From: Pyrocephalus nanus
Lineage: Eukaryota > Chordata > Aves > Passeriformes > Tyrannidae
Length of the DNA stretch: 64,000 bases
Reading direction: 5' to 3'
NCBI GenBank assembly: GCA_038380795.1
Contig: CM076268.1
Span: forward strand, 26,359,501 to 26,423,500
Both the position numbers and the translations under genes were made by a program. The notes beneath the pieces are model-generated. The model was not told where the DNA came from, did no database searches, and worked only from the letters and a program-made list of their open reading frames with translations. Positions 37,442 to 51,126 of this stretch are shown piece by piece (positions within the stretch are counted from its first letter, which is position 1; each line of letters opens with the position of its first letter).

Positions 37442-39087
37442 GTTGTTCCCTCAGTCATCTGAGGAATACAGATAACATTGCTTTTTAGTACATAATGTTT
37501 CCTAGACTTAGTTCACATAGTTTGTGGTCTTTCCTTTCAAGAGAAGTAAGTGCAGTTCGTCAAAGGCTTTTCAGGTACATCTTTGTGTGCCCTTTTTCTA
37601 TCCATTTTGGTCTGTCTGGTACCATCTCTGAGATTTTACAGGAGCTTAACTCAGAGTTTGGAAGTAGCCATTGAAGAAAATCTCACAGGATCATGTAAGA
37701 TATAGTTGCCAGTCCTAAGTACTTCTCTTAGAGTTTCTAGTAGGTTTTTCTGCTCTGGTGACTTGAAATAAATGATGGTATAAAAATCATGTAGACAAGG
37801 CACCTGAAAATGTTTATATTTTAGTCATCACACTTCAAAATCATCTGAATAACCAATAGGAAGCAAACAGTGAGGGAAATTTCCCCAGGCCTGGAGATCC
37901 ATAAGGAGTGAAAAGAGAAATAGGGGACAGTAGAAAGTGAATTATACATAAAACACTTCTACATGGATCAAAGAGAGAAAAGAGAAAATAGTGAAAAACA
38001 AGGAGAACAGTTTCACCTTTTGCTGCTTTTCTCTGTATAGGTGTTCAAGGTTTCCATAGAAACGTGAACATAGCCTGAATTTGGGGGAAAATAGAATTTC
38101 CTCCATTTCTCCCTAACTCCTATAAATGTTATACTAAAATTGTTTTGTATAACTAGGCCAGCTACTTCCACAAAAAAACAGTTACTAAAGTAAATGAATC
38201 TACTGAGTCTTGTGGTGAAGTTCTGAATATGGGTTATTTTTATGCGTCACAGGAACAGGTTTTTTTCATAAAAAAAGCCCAGTGGCATCAAGAGTTAAAG
38301 TGGAGTTTGTCTTTCAGCAGGTGATGCATTTACATTCTATTATTTAAACAGATTTAGTGAAATATATATATCTACAATTACCATTCTGTTTCTGTAAAAT
38401 AATGGTACTTTAAAGGAACAGTTCTCTAATCTTTTTGGTTTTCTGCAATATCTAATATTAGCTTCTGTTAAAAAAGATGTATATATTATGTTACTTTGCT
38501 ATCTAAAGACTAATATCTAGAAAGGGATTTAAACTAATTAAAAATAAGCTCCTATGTCAAATCAGATATGTGTTCTTTTGTAGTTGGTGCATAGTTTAAT
38601 TTTTTCAGAGAATGGTTACAGGTATCTGTAATTACTTCACATACTATTAGGCTGAAGAAGCTGACAGTTACCTTGCATTATCACCTCTCAGTGATACCTG
38701 TCAAGCCATGAAGGATTTTTTTAATTAAATTCATGAGTATGGGTTGACTTCTAAATTGTATCTTAGTTTCATGAAGAAGTTAGAAATTAAAGGTGTTCAT
38801 TGTAGATAGACATTTTGCTCAACTGTAATCTGCAAAACTGCTCCTGCAGAAAGTGGCAAGTCAAACAGTACCTTCACAATCTGAGTGGGTTTGTGTGTAT
38901 CTACATGTGCCCAGGAGCAAAATATGGAACTGAGTGTATCACAAGGGAAAGGGATTTACTCCATGTTGGAGAGGAGGTGAATTTGGTTGAGAAACACAGG
39001 CACTGCAGTGCTGAGACGGTGGAGATGATGTTCCCTATCTTAGTTCAAAGGGCTTCATACAATTTTTGCAGGAATTGATCACAGAAA

Positions 39088-39430
39088 TTGGTGCCTAAAG
39101 AATAATAAAAATGATGCCGAATACGGGATTCCCTGTTCCGAAATGAGAGACCAGGAATGAGCAGCATCACTGGGTGCAGACAAACAGTGTGTGTGGCTGG
39201 TGGGGCAGATGGGCTGAGCAGGGCTCTTGGCCTGTGCCAGAGGCTGGGAACTTGGCATGGCAGTGCTCTCCTAAAGCCCATCCTCGGACTTTAATATGTG
39301 CCAATCCCAAGGTGTTTCTCACATTTTGCTCCCCACCAAACTGTTGGGTGCTGTCCAGCACGCAGCATCACTCAGGCACAAACATATGTAAAACACAGCT
39401 CTGGCTGTGTTTGAGAATAGGCCGGGTAAA
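39088..39430 (+). other. Unidentified GC-richer segment with a primer-binding-site-like motif
   Basis: This segment contrasts with its AT-rich flanks and has clustered CpGs near 39,118-39,140. TGATGCCGAATACGGGA at 39,112-39,128 resembles the tRNA-Phe primer binding site of some retroviruses (TGGTGCCGAAACCCGGGA) with a substitution and a small gap. Such a site normally lies just downstream of a 5' LTR, but no LTR end, gag frame or poly-purine tract was recognised. Short open frames of 64-86 codons overlap on both strands. It may be a decayed retroelement remnant, a regulatory element or plain unique DNA. Confidence 0.15.
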
Positions 39431-39911
39431 GTAGGGTCTAGATTTTTATCTGAACTATGGTAATTCAGTTCTGTGAATTATGGGAGTTTGAAAATTTCAG
39501 GCTGTTTTTTGTTGTTGATTCTTCCCTCTATTTTTTATCTCACTTAAAAAAAGTATCTCCTGTCCATCCTAAAAATGAAATAAATGTGATTATTTCTGTG
39601 CACATAAAGCTGTTCATAATGAATAGATTTGGTTTTAGATAGAATTACTTTGAAAAAAATCTTTCTATTGAAATATGCCACATTTATGGGAAAATAATGC
39701 ACTAATAAGAAGTTTCTTGAGATTAAGCCTAAAATGCCAATAATATTCTCCATATTAACATTTAATATTCAAGGGTTATATACCATGAGTTACATTTATT
39801 GTGATAATTAGCTATAAAAATTACCTTTTTTGGATGTCTCTTCTTTTTCTTCCACTGTGAATATTTTGTATGCTTTTTAATTTTTTTCTGCATTTCTTCA
39901 TATATTTTTGT

Positions 39912-39926
39912 AAAAAAAAAAAAAAA
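39912..39926. repeat. Poly-A tract
   Basis: Fifteen A residues follow TTTTTGT. No retrocopy body was recognised upstream. Confidence 0.85.
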
Positions 39927-41256
39927 GAGTGGTTCAATATGTGCACACTTTGATAATAGTTATATTGAAGTTGATACAGATATTCTGAGTTTAAGTCTTT
40001 TCCATACCAGTGAAATTACTGTAATGATGGCTTTAATCTGTGCTCTTGGATAGGCATCTACAAAGTCTGTAAAAAGGATCTCTGATTTCCATGCAATGCA
40101 GATCGAGGTATGTTGGTTAGTACCTCACAGACTCACTGAAAGATTTAATGTACAGTAGTTCATAATGTGTTGTTTCCCAAGTAATATTGGCAGAAATCTG
40201 GCTCCAGCAGGTTGGAGGCTCGAATGCTAAATTGAGGATGTTGTTCTCAATGAAATTTCAGTTATACCTTTCATGTGCATTACAATAAATAGACATAAAT
40301 TAAAATAATAGTTAATTAGTGTTTAATTGCACTGAACAAAAAGATGGGTGCCAGATGGTGGTCAATACAGCTTATTGAACTACTGGAAAACATGTAACAC
40401 TCTGGGGATGAGGGTTGACTTTTGCCTGCCCTCAAATAGGGTATCTCAGAATATCAGCAAAATTGCTTCAATGAAAAAATGTCTCATTCAGCATTCCTGA
40501 AATTTGTCAATCTGTTAGGAGTATTTGCTAAAGTTCTTCCTAGAAGAAACTCTTTAAATATGAAAGTATAAATAATTTTAAAAAGCATAAATGACAATCA
40601 AATTTTTACCAGTGTCAACAAGTAGAAAAAAATTCAGGAGCAGTTAATAAGGAATATATTAACTTGGAAAAAATGCCTGATGTGCAAAATCTCTTTAAAT
40701 TGTCTTTACCTGTGGTTGACATTCCAAGTGACATAATTTCTTGAAGATCTGAAATGCACAGTTAAAATAGTCTCTTAATAAGCTCCTATTTTAAATATAG
40801 AAAAATATACGCACACAAGAATTTCTAGGTTATCTGTTTCATGTTTTATTAAAGCACATTTCAGTATCCTTCCCATTACATGTGAACTTGACTCCTGTTC
40901 ACTCTTTGTTTCTAAAGGAAATAATTTGTTCTATTTTAAAGTTCACAGCTTTAACTCACCCCATCACAGTTAAATGCTTTTTTTTGTTGTTTTTAAATCC
41001 CCTGGTCTCTTATCTCCCTGTACAGAATAAAAGAGCTATAATCTGAGATTCTATCACATGTTAAAATCTGCAGACAGGAAGTATTTACCCCTTCCTTGAT
41101 AGCAAATATGATGAAGTAATACAATAACCTGAATGCAGTGTGAGATTAGCAGGGCAATCTATTTTAAGCATTAGAAGTCTGCTATCATTCAATTCCTTGA
41201 AAACACAACAGAAATTACTTCTTATATTGAAACATTCTAAGCCTTGAGAAATTACC

Positions 41257-41294
41257 AAAAAAAAAAAAAAAAAGAAGAAAAAAAAGGGAGGAGT
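41257..41294. repeat. Poly-A and purine tract
   Basis: Seventeen A residues run into an A/G-only stretch that ends near GGAGGAGTGG. Confidence 0.85.
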
Positions 41295-42345
41295 GGAAGA
41301 AATCCTTTTTCTTTGGGCTACAGCTAATTTGGACTCTTGAAGTTTCCATAAATACTGTTTCTCTAATAAAGAACTGATTGATGGGTTCTAAAGTCCTTCG
41401 GAGAGTTAGGACCTTGTTTTATAGACCTCTGCTAGTGAATTTATTCCCTGGTTTAAATCTAAAAACTCCAGCTGTTTCCAATGTCGAGTTCTTAATGACT
41501 GAAATATTGGATTTATTTAGTAATGATAAATAGGACAGAATCTGCAGCATTAGAGGAAAATTAATTTACCAATCTATAGTAGTGGGCCCCAATCCCACAA
41601 TTCAAGCTCATAGAGACCATTTATGTGAAAGTCAATGCCAGCATTTTACATCATTAAAATGAACAATATGATCCATGGGATGCCAATGTAACAGCTCTCC
41701 AGGACCTGAAAAATTTACTAAGAGACTTTCAATTTACTCCTTTGGCGAAAGCTTTCAGAAAGCTCCTGGATATTTTTGGTTTATTGTGGGTCTACAGGTG
41801 TGTAGGTTCACAAATATGTCTAGTCTTAGTAAATAAACTAGGTTTTATATTAATAACATAAGCTATGACAAAATGTTTAATTTATTATGCCTTTTTTAAG
41901 AGATGCCACTTTTGATATCCTCCTTATTACCTAAAATGTGACAGGAAATAAATAATACGCTTTGAGTTTTTTGTTGTAGCAAGATCATTGTGTATTAACT
42001 GGAAAAAAAAGGGTATTTTTGTATGAATTCATTATGGTTACAGGATACTTTAGAGGATGATAGAAGAGAAACTGTTTTTCCAAACAGACATGAATTAAAT
42101 GAAGTCCTTGAAGGCAGTGACACAGTTTCATTAATTTTATAAGCCCTGGTTTCACTGAGCATTCATTTTGTACAAATTTCTAGATCTTTTGAGAGAACTT
42201 TTCTCCCTTGGAACTCTGTAAGGGAAATGTGATCAGCATCTCTCCCAGCACATTTGACTGTGGTCATAGGAACAAAGCTGAAAACTCGAGGCAAGAATAT
42301 ATACATGTACATTTCATATAAAGACATGTGTATCCTGTACCTTAA

Positions 42346-42375
42346 ATAGATGAGGTCTGAATAGATGAGGTCTGA
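42346..42375. repeat. 15-bp perfect tandem duplication
   Basis: ATAGATGAGGTCTGA occurs twice in direct succession. Perfect identity suggests a recent duplication. Confidence 0.92.
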
Positions 42376-43484
42376 ATCTCTCAATAGAATGTAAATTTAA
42401 CTATTATACATGAAAAGGTATCTTCTAATTGTTGCCTTCTTTAAATTGAAGTAAGAATGTCTGTAGGCAAATGTTCTGTGGCTTACATCATAAGTAAGCA
42501 GCTGCACTGAAACATGGTCATGCACATCTCAGGAGCTCCTGAGCTAAGTGGGGTATTATTTACAGAATTTAGAAGTCATAGGGTAGAAAGACCAGATATT
42601 ATTTATGATGCTGTAATTGCTGATATCTTTTTTCTCATTTCTTCCTCTATTGATACTAAACCCACATTTTATCTTGAGAATTTTCTTTTCCATTTCCAGC
42701 CCCTCTTGCCCCCTGCCCCGAATCACCAAAGCATCAGTTGCATGCCTTTCTGAAGAGTAAAAATCTAAGCAACTGGCATACACTATCCAGGGCAAACAAA
42801 ATCTTGATGCATTTATGTAATTTTGCAGTTAATTAATTCATGTGTCTTTTCCTTTGGAGAAGCTAAAGTAAGTCTCAATTATGCATCAAAGGACTGTGTC
42901 TATCAAGAAATACTTTCCTTGATCCAGAGTATGTGTTTTACATCAGTAGATAATGACTAAGTCTGAGGTAAGCTTATAGATATAGTGTGGTCCATATTAA
43001 ACTGGAATTCATCAGATTGATGCTTTGAAAGTTTTGCATAGTTTCTGGAACAAGAAACTATTTTTCCAAAATAAAATATTGATTGTATTATAAATCATTA
43101 GGACCTTCTTTCAGTAATGTACACAAATAGTAAGTTGTCTTTGCATGAGTATTTGGAGATTCTAAATCAAAGAACAAAAACTTTAAAACAGCAGCAGATT
43201 AAGCTTCTGAGCCTCTACAAATGTAAATTCTTGGTGTTAGAACTACGTAGAAAGAAAATATGAAATGGATGTTTTGATTTGTTCTGTTGACCACAAACTT
43301 TGCCATATATGTATTGGACATTCAACAAATGTTTCTTTTGAGCCACCTGATTTCTGATTAATGATCTTTTTAATGTTAATTTGACAGATTAACAATAAGA
43401 CAAGTTTGAAAGTAAAAGTTGTTGCCAAATGCCTTTCTTTATGGAAGGCTGTAAGCCAGTCTTCTCACTGTCAGTGGTTTAGGG

Positions 43485-43537
43485 AAAAAAAAAACCAAAA
43501 ACAAACCCACAAATAACTAACCCAAACCCCTCCCCAA
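43485..43537. repeat. A/C-rich low-complexity tract
   Basis: Poly-A is followed by CCAAAAACAAACCC-type sequence with few T or G residues. Confidence 0.8.
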
Positions 43538-46500
43538 ACTATTAATGTTAAACTTGGTAAACATTTTAGCTAGATTTGAGTTCAGCTGCAAAGCACAGCT
43601 TGGTTATTTCTGACCTAGGCTAGCCCATGTGAAACAAATGCTATAGGAGTTTCCTGCAAGCCAGGAATCAGTCAGAATTTTAGTTACCACTGATAACTCT
43701 ATTGACGTGAGCAATTTTCATAACTTATTCTCAGGACAGTTCTCATACTGGTTTTTAAGATACATTTGTTGTCATGTTGCCCTACTTAAATTATTTCTTT
43801 TAGCCTTGAGGTTGCGTTGTCTGACCTGAAGGGCATTACTTATCTTTTGTGAAGACTGCAAGCATTTTACCATTTAGAAAAAGAGAAAATTAGACTGAAG
43901 TAATCCAAACTGAACATTTTACGGATGGAATGGCAGATTGACAGTGGAAAATGAAAATGATAGACTCAGTAATTACTCAGGAAAATACATCAGAGTCACA
44001 GAACTTGTTGATGCTTGGCCCGGGCTCACAAGTTTCAGTGAAAACAACGCAGCTAATAAGCAACCTAAAATGGGATTCAATGCCACGAAAATATGGCTGG
44101 TGGTCAGAAGTGTGATGTCCTTACCTCTTACAGTATTTACTTTATGAGGTTAAGAAAATCATTTGATGTTTCTGCATCACTTTCCTTATGAGGCAAGTAA
44201 TGTTGATTTATTTTGGTAAAATTCAATGAAATCTATTGACAAAACAACCCAACCTTTTTGCTAAATAACGCTGACTATTAAGATCTTCTGTGATGCTTCA
44301 CAAGTGTTGGAAAGGGAGATGGAAAACTGAGCCGGCATGTAAGTGTATGTAGATGTAAAAGGTACATCATCAGATGGGTTTCACTTGGAAGAACAAACTG
44401 AGGACTTGAAATATTCAGTCAGAAAACTGAGATTCAAGGCAGAATCACAGGTTCTTTGTAAACTGAAGAAGAACGTGGCAGACGACACAAATAAGTAGTA
44501 CTGCAGGTGATCTCTTGTTTTTAATGGAGAATATTTCTAATATTCTTATCATGGCCATGCACACACTGTGCAGTAGAGAAAACTAGAGGAATGTAATAAT
44601 ACATTTACCATTTGAAATCTAATTATTCTTTTGTGCTTCTGTCTCAAATTATAAGTGTTTTCATACTGAAACTGCTTCTGTCAAACCTCTTAACTCTTAA
44701 AATTTTATTGGGTTGAGGTTGAAGTTATTAAGTCAAGTGTAATTAAATTATCACACTTTTAAAGATTTTTGACTTGAGAATGTCTGAGTTTGCATTTGTT
44801 TTTCTGTCAGTACTGATATATGCTTGTTTTAAATTAATGAACTTCTTTAAATTTAGGGTCCTTTGTGCCTGAAAGAGATCATCTTTAGTATTATTTTTAC
44901 TGATTTTATGACTCCTTGTGAGCAGGAATCCAAATTAATGACAACTGAATCTGGGAAGACATTTAGAAATAATAAGTAAATTGATTAAATGTTCAATATA
45001 TTGTATCTTTCTTCAAATAATGGCATATTTTCATTTTTAAGTAAGTTTTATAAAGCAGATTTGTTGTATTCATGCCTTTAGTTTTTTTGTTGTTGTCATT
45101 ATAAGATAGATACTCATAATTGTTTTACCTCTGTACTGGTGTATAAGGAGCTAGCACAAACTTTTATAGTGACCATGTTCTAAATCCTACCCCTATAAAT
45201 TGCATAGCTGGACAGACTGTGGGTGATCTTGAAAGAGTTTTGAAGAATATTCATGAGCCTAAAGCTTCTAAATTCTTAAAATCCCATTTAAACTTTTCTC
45301 GGTTTTATCTTTAACTAAGAACTTTATGGAAAAGCTATGCAGGAATAGCAATAAAGAACACGTTGCAGTGTATGACATTCCATTTCTTTGTAGCTGGGAG
45401 ATTAATGAACTTGCCTCTAGGTTGGCCAGCTCTACCTCCAGTGTTACAGAAATAAAAGGCCCATGACTATAATGCAGTCTCTCTTGCTCAGGTCAAATGC
45501 AGCCTTCCCTTCCAGCAGGTTCTTTTAGACTGTTTTTCTTTTTGGTTTTTACTGTATTTGCATGCCAGCACTTTAAGAATGTTAAAAACTAATAGATTCT
45601 GGACACAAAATATAACTTTAATTAATTTCATGAATGTAAAGATTAATCCCTGAATATTTAAAATCAATCTATAATAAAAATCTAAGGTTAGGTACTTAAA
45701 ATTTAGATGAATAAATGTGTGATCTGACTTTTGAAAGTACCTCTTGAAAGGACATTAACTGCTAAAATAAAACACCTCTGGAAATGGCATACTATAGTTA
45801 TGGTATGCAACTTTAAGGACTACAGGAAGGAAACATGGCACTCTAAATGTCTAGAAAATAAAAACAAGGTCCAGTTAGTGGTGATCAGGTTCAAGGAAAT
45901 ATTTCCCAAATTAAGTTATAATCAGACATCAAATTTCCACAGTCTTCTTGTATGACACTTTCAATGTTTTGTCTCAGTTTTCCAAATTTTATTATTATGT
46001 ATTTACTTGCATTGGGGAATTTTTTTCCTTTAACATTCTGCAGTATAAGATAAAGATTTCCAATCAGGCATCTGAGGTCATTTTTATTCCTGAGCAATAG
46101 GGTTTTATGGCTTTTTTAAACTATTCATGTGGATTTCATGTGCAGTCAATAGGGGAACCTCTATTTCTTGATTAAATTAAAACCATTTAAAATGTAAGTT
46201 TTAGTATGTACTTGGAAAAGCAGTATTCAAATAGCTAAAAATAGGTTTAAAAACGTACCTCCTCAGACATGTAATTTTCACTTAATTTGGTTCAAAACAA
46301 AGCTCATAGTGTCCAAAGTGATAGATAAGGTGTTCTGGCAGATGTTCTGTGGGTGTTTAAACAGAAGGAAAAATTTTTTTTTTCCAATCTTTTCATGATC
46401 TGTTGGGTTTTTTTCCAAGACATGGGAATTTACTTTTTACCAAACAAAGCTTTATTTGACTAAGCCTCAACACACCCACAACAGCTGGGAACATGATTCG

Positions 46501-48059
46501 TCCATCCAATGTATTTTCAAAATAAACCAACAGAACTTTTACTCTTCTTATCTTTAGTTTTTTCTTTCACTTTCACCATTGTCCATACATATCAGGATCT
46601 CGACATGGAAATGTTCAAGTTTCCATATTAAAAATTAAAGGAAAATTTTAAATTTAAGAAAAAGCAAAGGTTATATTGGATGGTTTGTGTGAGTGGGTTT
46701 TATTTGAAATATCAGTAGTACAATTTTAGAAATTTTGAGCACATTATGTAGACTATATTCAATACCTCGCTTTGTGTCTTGCACTCAGTGCTTCAACAGT
46801 GAGAATAGTAAACATCTGCTATTACTTTCAAGAGCAAATTATTATTTTACAAAAGAAAACTACATGCAATGAAAAATATTCGGTGACAATTTATCACGTA
46901 CTTGATATCCAAAGCCCTATCCCAATGTACCTTAATGCTAAGGAAAGGGATACATAAAGAAACCAAATGCACAGAAACAGATGTTGGGGCTCAGATTATC
47001 CAAGGATGCTTGGGGAAGAGGTAAATAGTATCCTAATATTCTCTTGGAAGAGGAAGCAAGAGGGAAACACACAGATAATATTGTAAACAAAGTAACTCTT
47101 GTCTTTATTCTGTTGCTTAATACTGGCAAGTATCCAGGAGGAGAAAAAACAGCTGAGATGGCTCTTCACAGCTTTGCCTGTGATGTTCTTTTCCTTTTCT
47201 TATGAAATTGTCCAGAAACAGTATGGGCTACAGTAGTTAGCAGGACATGGCTTATGCAAATTATCAATGACAAATTAATTACATGTATAACATACCCTGT
47301 AAAGTACCTCTAGTCAAGTATTTTGTTGACTCTTCAGATCCAATGAATTTATTCCTAGCATGCAAATGTGTTTTGCCTTGAAGTGTTCTTATCGCAAAAC
47401 TTCAGATTTATCATATTTCCACCCTATTGAACATTCTAGGAACCAGGTATGCCTAAAAAAAGTTCAGCTTTCATCCTTCAATGAGCTAATTAAGCTAAAG
47501 CAAAAGAGAAGTATTATTGAGGTGTGGAAATGAATTTGTTGTCTTTCTTCCATGAAATCAGGCACATCATTACAGAGCTGGGTGCCAAGATGTTAATTTC
47601 CTTGCTCCACAAGGATTTACAAGCTCTGCCAAACTGTCTATTCTTATCAAACTTTACTTGGTTGCAAATGAACAAAAGATTTTAGATCAAATTTCACCAT
47701 TTAAAGCAATTTGATTAATTAAAAGACATGGATTAGATAATGGAATAAAACTCATGCTCTAAAGCATAGAAAAATAGCTTGTAAAATTACTGCAGAACAT
47801 CATGAAAAAAAAAAGTTCAAATTTCCTACCACTCAGAATTTCTATTGCTTGCTAATACTGTAATGTGTAACATGGAAACATATAACTAACTTTTTTCAGG
47901 TTTCCAAGAGCTATCATTATTTCTGCCTATGAAAAAAGTACAGCCCTCTGGCTGCATATTTCTTGTGGCAGTATCCAGCCAGAGCATGTGCCAAAACCCC
48001 TTGACAGCGTTAAATTTCCACAGAGAGATTTCAGCAGTCAGTCCCAACTCCAAACATCG

Positions 48060-48560
48060 TGAGATGCTGAGAGAGAGAGAGCTCAGCCTGGCTCAGTCAG
48101 ACTGAGCTTTCCCTGGCCCAGCTTCTGTGCTGTGGCCGTGTGGCTCAGCACTCGCCCTGGGCTGGGTTGATAGTTTGCTGCCTGTTTGGCTGGACAGGGC
48201 TCAGGGGCTCTGTCCAGGGGCCCGGGTCGGGGATGGACCAGCTGGGTAGCAGGTCTGAGGGGCACAGGTGCATAGGGCAGTGCCCACCTTGTGCAGGTGA
48301 GGGCAGGGGATTTTCCTCGCAGTTTGCTGCAGACTGTCTGTGAGATATATTTGAAAACAGGTAGAGGTGGGGAGCAGAAGCAGTGTGTAACTGCTTTGTT
48401 TTCAGCAGTCTTGCTGGGTATTACCTCTCTTTGTGTTTCTAAGCCAGAAATTCTGAGAGGAGGGGCTCTCCTCAGTACAGCTGCCCCAGGGTAAATAGTG
48501 CTGACTGACAAGGCAGCATCACGCTCTGTGTAGGCAGTGTCCCCTTCTGGGGTGAAGTCA
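48060..48560. other. Strongest GC-rich patch in the window
   Basis: About 500 bp at well over 50% G+C inside AT-rich DNA, including a GGGGCCCGGG core near 48,219. It begins with a short GA run (48,068-48,081) and a 7-bp stem hairpin, GCTCAGT/ACTGAGC (48,091-48,107). A donor-like CAG|GTGAGG lies at 48,296/48,297 on the plus strand. CpGs are present but too few for a classical island. The 162-codon open frame on the minus strand (48,083-48,571) is the longest in the window, but stops are rarer at this composition and overlapping plus-strand frames are also open, so it is not called a gene. It could be an enhancer, a noncoding exon or an unrecognised repeat. Confidence 0.35.
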
Positions 48561-51126
48561 AGGCTCAGCACTCTTGGTCATCTTTGTCCTCGTGTCCATC
48601 TCTCCTGCCCTCCCCTGTAATGCTGGGTTTGGAAGAATGGCTTGTGGTCACTGAGTGCCAGCTCTGGGAGAGAGCCTGCTGGTAACCTGGCTTTACAGGT
48701 TTCACACATAAATTCCACACGCAAAATTGTGCTTGAAATGAAGTTTTGCATTTAACTGGTCTCCTAGGGGAAGAATTTTGGAGAAAAATATTTACTTGTT
48801 CTGGAAAGACATAGCCTGGCAGTTTGATGATGAAATGCACTCAGTAACTCTGCAGTGTGGGGTCTGGGCTGTGGGGTGGCTGTATTAGACCAGTTGTACC
48901 CAGCTCTCCAAATCAGGAGATCTGGAAAAATCCTGAAAGCAGGACACCTAAAACTTTCATTAGGCTAGTGGGATTAGGTACCAGATGTAAATAGCAAAGC
49001 ATATGGAGTTCCTGAAATCCTATGAAAGGTTGATGATGCTTGTTTCTGGTTTTCCCTCTAGAGTAGTCTCTGAAGGAGGATCTCTGCCAACAGCAGGACT
49101 GCAAACCTTCCAGCAGCTAAATGGAAGTGCTGAGCTCAAAGAGCCTTGCAGCTAAATGGAGGGGAGCATCAAAGGTCATGCTTTTGGGGAAGTGTCTATG
49201 CCCAACACAGGAGGCCAAAGGTAGGTTTTAATGCATGAATGCTTTTTATTTTCCTTTGGTCATCCCTGATATGATGGTTTATATTTTTACCCAACTTTGG
49301 CAGATATTTCTCTTCCATAACTGTGGCTCTACAGAGGTAGAATCTCCTCCCAATAATTAGGCCAAGCAGTGTGGTTTTAAAACTCTCCAAACAAAGCTTA
49401 TACTGGAAAAAAGTTTTTTTCATATGATTGTTTTTAAACAGCTGGGTAAAAAAATAGTTTGTTTTCTGTGTGGTAACTGAAACCCTTGTATACTGTCCTT
49501 ATCTCAAGGAACATGTTCCAAAGAGAAAGAGTTTCTTGCTTAACACCAGACAAAATCTTAGATTTCAAGAAGTACCTTTTTTTTGTTAGCAGAAAGGTGT
49601 CTTTCACCACTTCTGCTGGTATGAATGATGTTAATGAAACACAGCTGAGTCTAGGATCAGTAATGGGCTGCCATAAGAATTACTTTTCTCCAGAATCTCC
49701 GTGATATGCTTCATCCTGCTTCTAATTCCTCCATTCCCTTTTGTGTCTTTCATTGAAAAAGCTCATGCACACTTTTCTCAACAGTTTGATGCAATCCTTT
49801 GATGCACACTTAAATAATAAGACCAATTTATTTCTTAAGACGTGGAAATAACTGACTGAAAAATATTTACCTAGCTCATCTCATAATTTTGATAAAGGAG
49901 TTGAGAAGCATTTGGGTAATTTTTGTAGCAGTTTCTCCTGGTGAGGGAAATAATGTGGGAATGTAAATCTTCTGGAAGGTAAAAAGGAGTAATGAGTACC
50001 AAGATTTGCTCTTGTGATGCTGATGCTTTGTACGACTTGTTCCCTCACTGTAAGATGCTCACAAGGGAGGGAGCAGATTTTATTGGAAATCAGAGGTTTT
50101 TCAGAGCTGACACAGGGTGAGGTGTCCTAATTCTTTGTTTTGGTTCTGGATGGAGTCCACTACTGCCTGTTATTTGAAGCCAGTGGAACTAAAGCCAGTA
50201 GAGGTTTGTGTGTTTATGATTGTAAGAAAGAATGGATCTGGTGTGAAAGTTTTTCTCTTTGATTTTGAGTAAAAGAGATAGTGATTTCATCCCAGTTTAG
50301 AAAAAAAAAGGTGAAGGCATAGCTGCTCTTAAAAGAATTTGATATTCTGTTTTCTTTTTCATGTGTGGGAATTGTGATACTACAGTAAATATTTTTTGCC
50401 AGCAATTGCGTTAAGGATAATGTGTCTTTGACATTCAGTGATTTATAAATAAGCAGTTAGAATGTAATGATTAAAAAAGAAAGTACCTGACCTTTTCCTA
50501 ATATTTATTCAGGATGATTTCCTATCCAAGAATTTGCTACCTAATGAGTTAGGTCAACAAATTGGTGCCTTACCAGTCAATTAGCAATTTCAGGGCACTG
50601 GTAAGCAGTCAATTAGTTCTGCACTGCTTCTGTTCTATATTAGGCCAAATCAATTTGTAGTTTTAACTTTTCTTTGAGTTTGTGAGTGTGAATATCTATG
50701 ACACAGAACAATTCTGTATTAGTTTATCAAATACCTAAAAATAAGTCTGGAAATGTGGGGACGATATTGTAGAATAATTACAGGTTTTCCTGAAGGAAAT
50801 TTATGCCATATAGGAAAAACATAAGATGTTTTATATGTACAGCTGGACACCAAGAATTTATGAACCTGGACTTTCGCTCTTTTAATTCGGAATTACTTTA
50901 CAAAAAGTGCATTGCTGAGAGTTGCACTGAGATATAGCTATATACAAGATAGGTCAAGTGATTTAAATTGGGAAAAGAGCTTAAAAAAAGTATTATTGTC
51001 TTACTAGAAGAATTTGCTGGATATATTGAGGATATGCATATGATTTTGTGTAGTGTCTTCATTTAGTATGAACTGGTACAGATGCTTACAAAGCACTATT
51101 GTGTAAAGCATTAATATTCCCTCTAC
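48561..51126. other. Unique DNA, no gene seen
   Basis: The first 600 bp are moderately GC-rich and grade into AT-rich DNA. Open frames of up to 91 codons show no motif and are not bounded by splice signals. No transposon was recognised. Confidence 0.55.

Larger units (their letters stand above)
32743..39087. other. AT-rich unique DNA, no gene seen
   Basis: Over 6 kb without a supportable gene. The 120-codon open frame at 35,466-35,828 (plus) is Phe/Leu/Tyr/Ile-rich as expected of AT-rich chance translation. A 62-nt segment at about 38,920-38,980 is open and flanked by a weak acceptor (GTGCCCAG) and a GAG|GTGAAT donor, but such short coincidences are frequent. Confidence 0.55.
39431..48059. 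other. AT-rich unique DNA, no gene seen
   Basis: Over 8.6 kb without a supportable gene; no open frame exceeds 79 codons. The parts at about 41,450-41,680 and 47,480-47,760 have the balanced, TAATTA-containing texture often found in conserved noncoding elements, but this cannot be tested without alignment. Confidence 0.55.

Noticed and set aside
48083..48571. Longest open frame (162 codons, minus strand)
   Set aside because: It lies in a GC-rich patch where stops are rare, overlapping plus-strand frames are also open, and the peptide is Pro/Ala/Ser-rich without motif or splice context.
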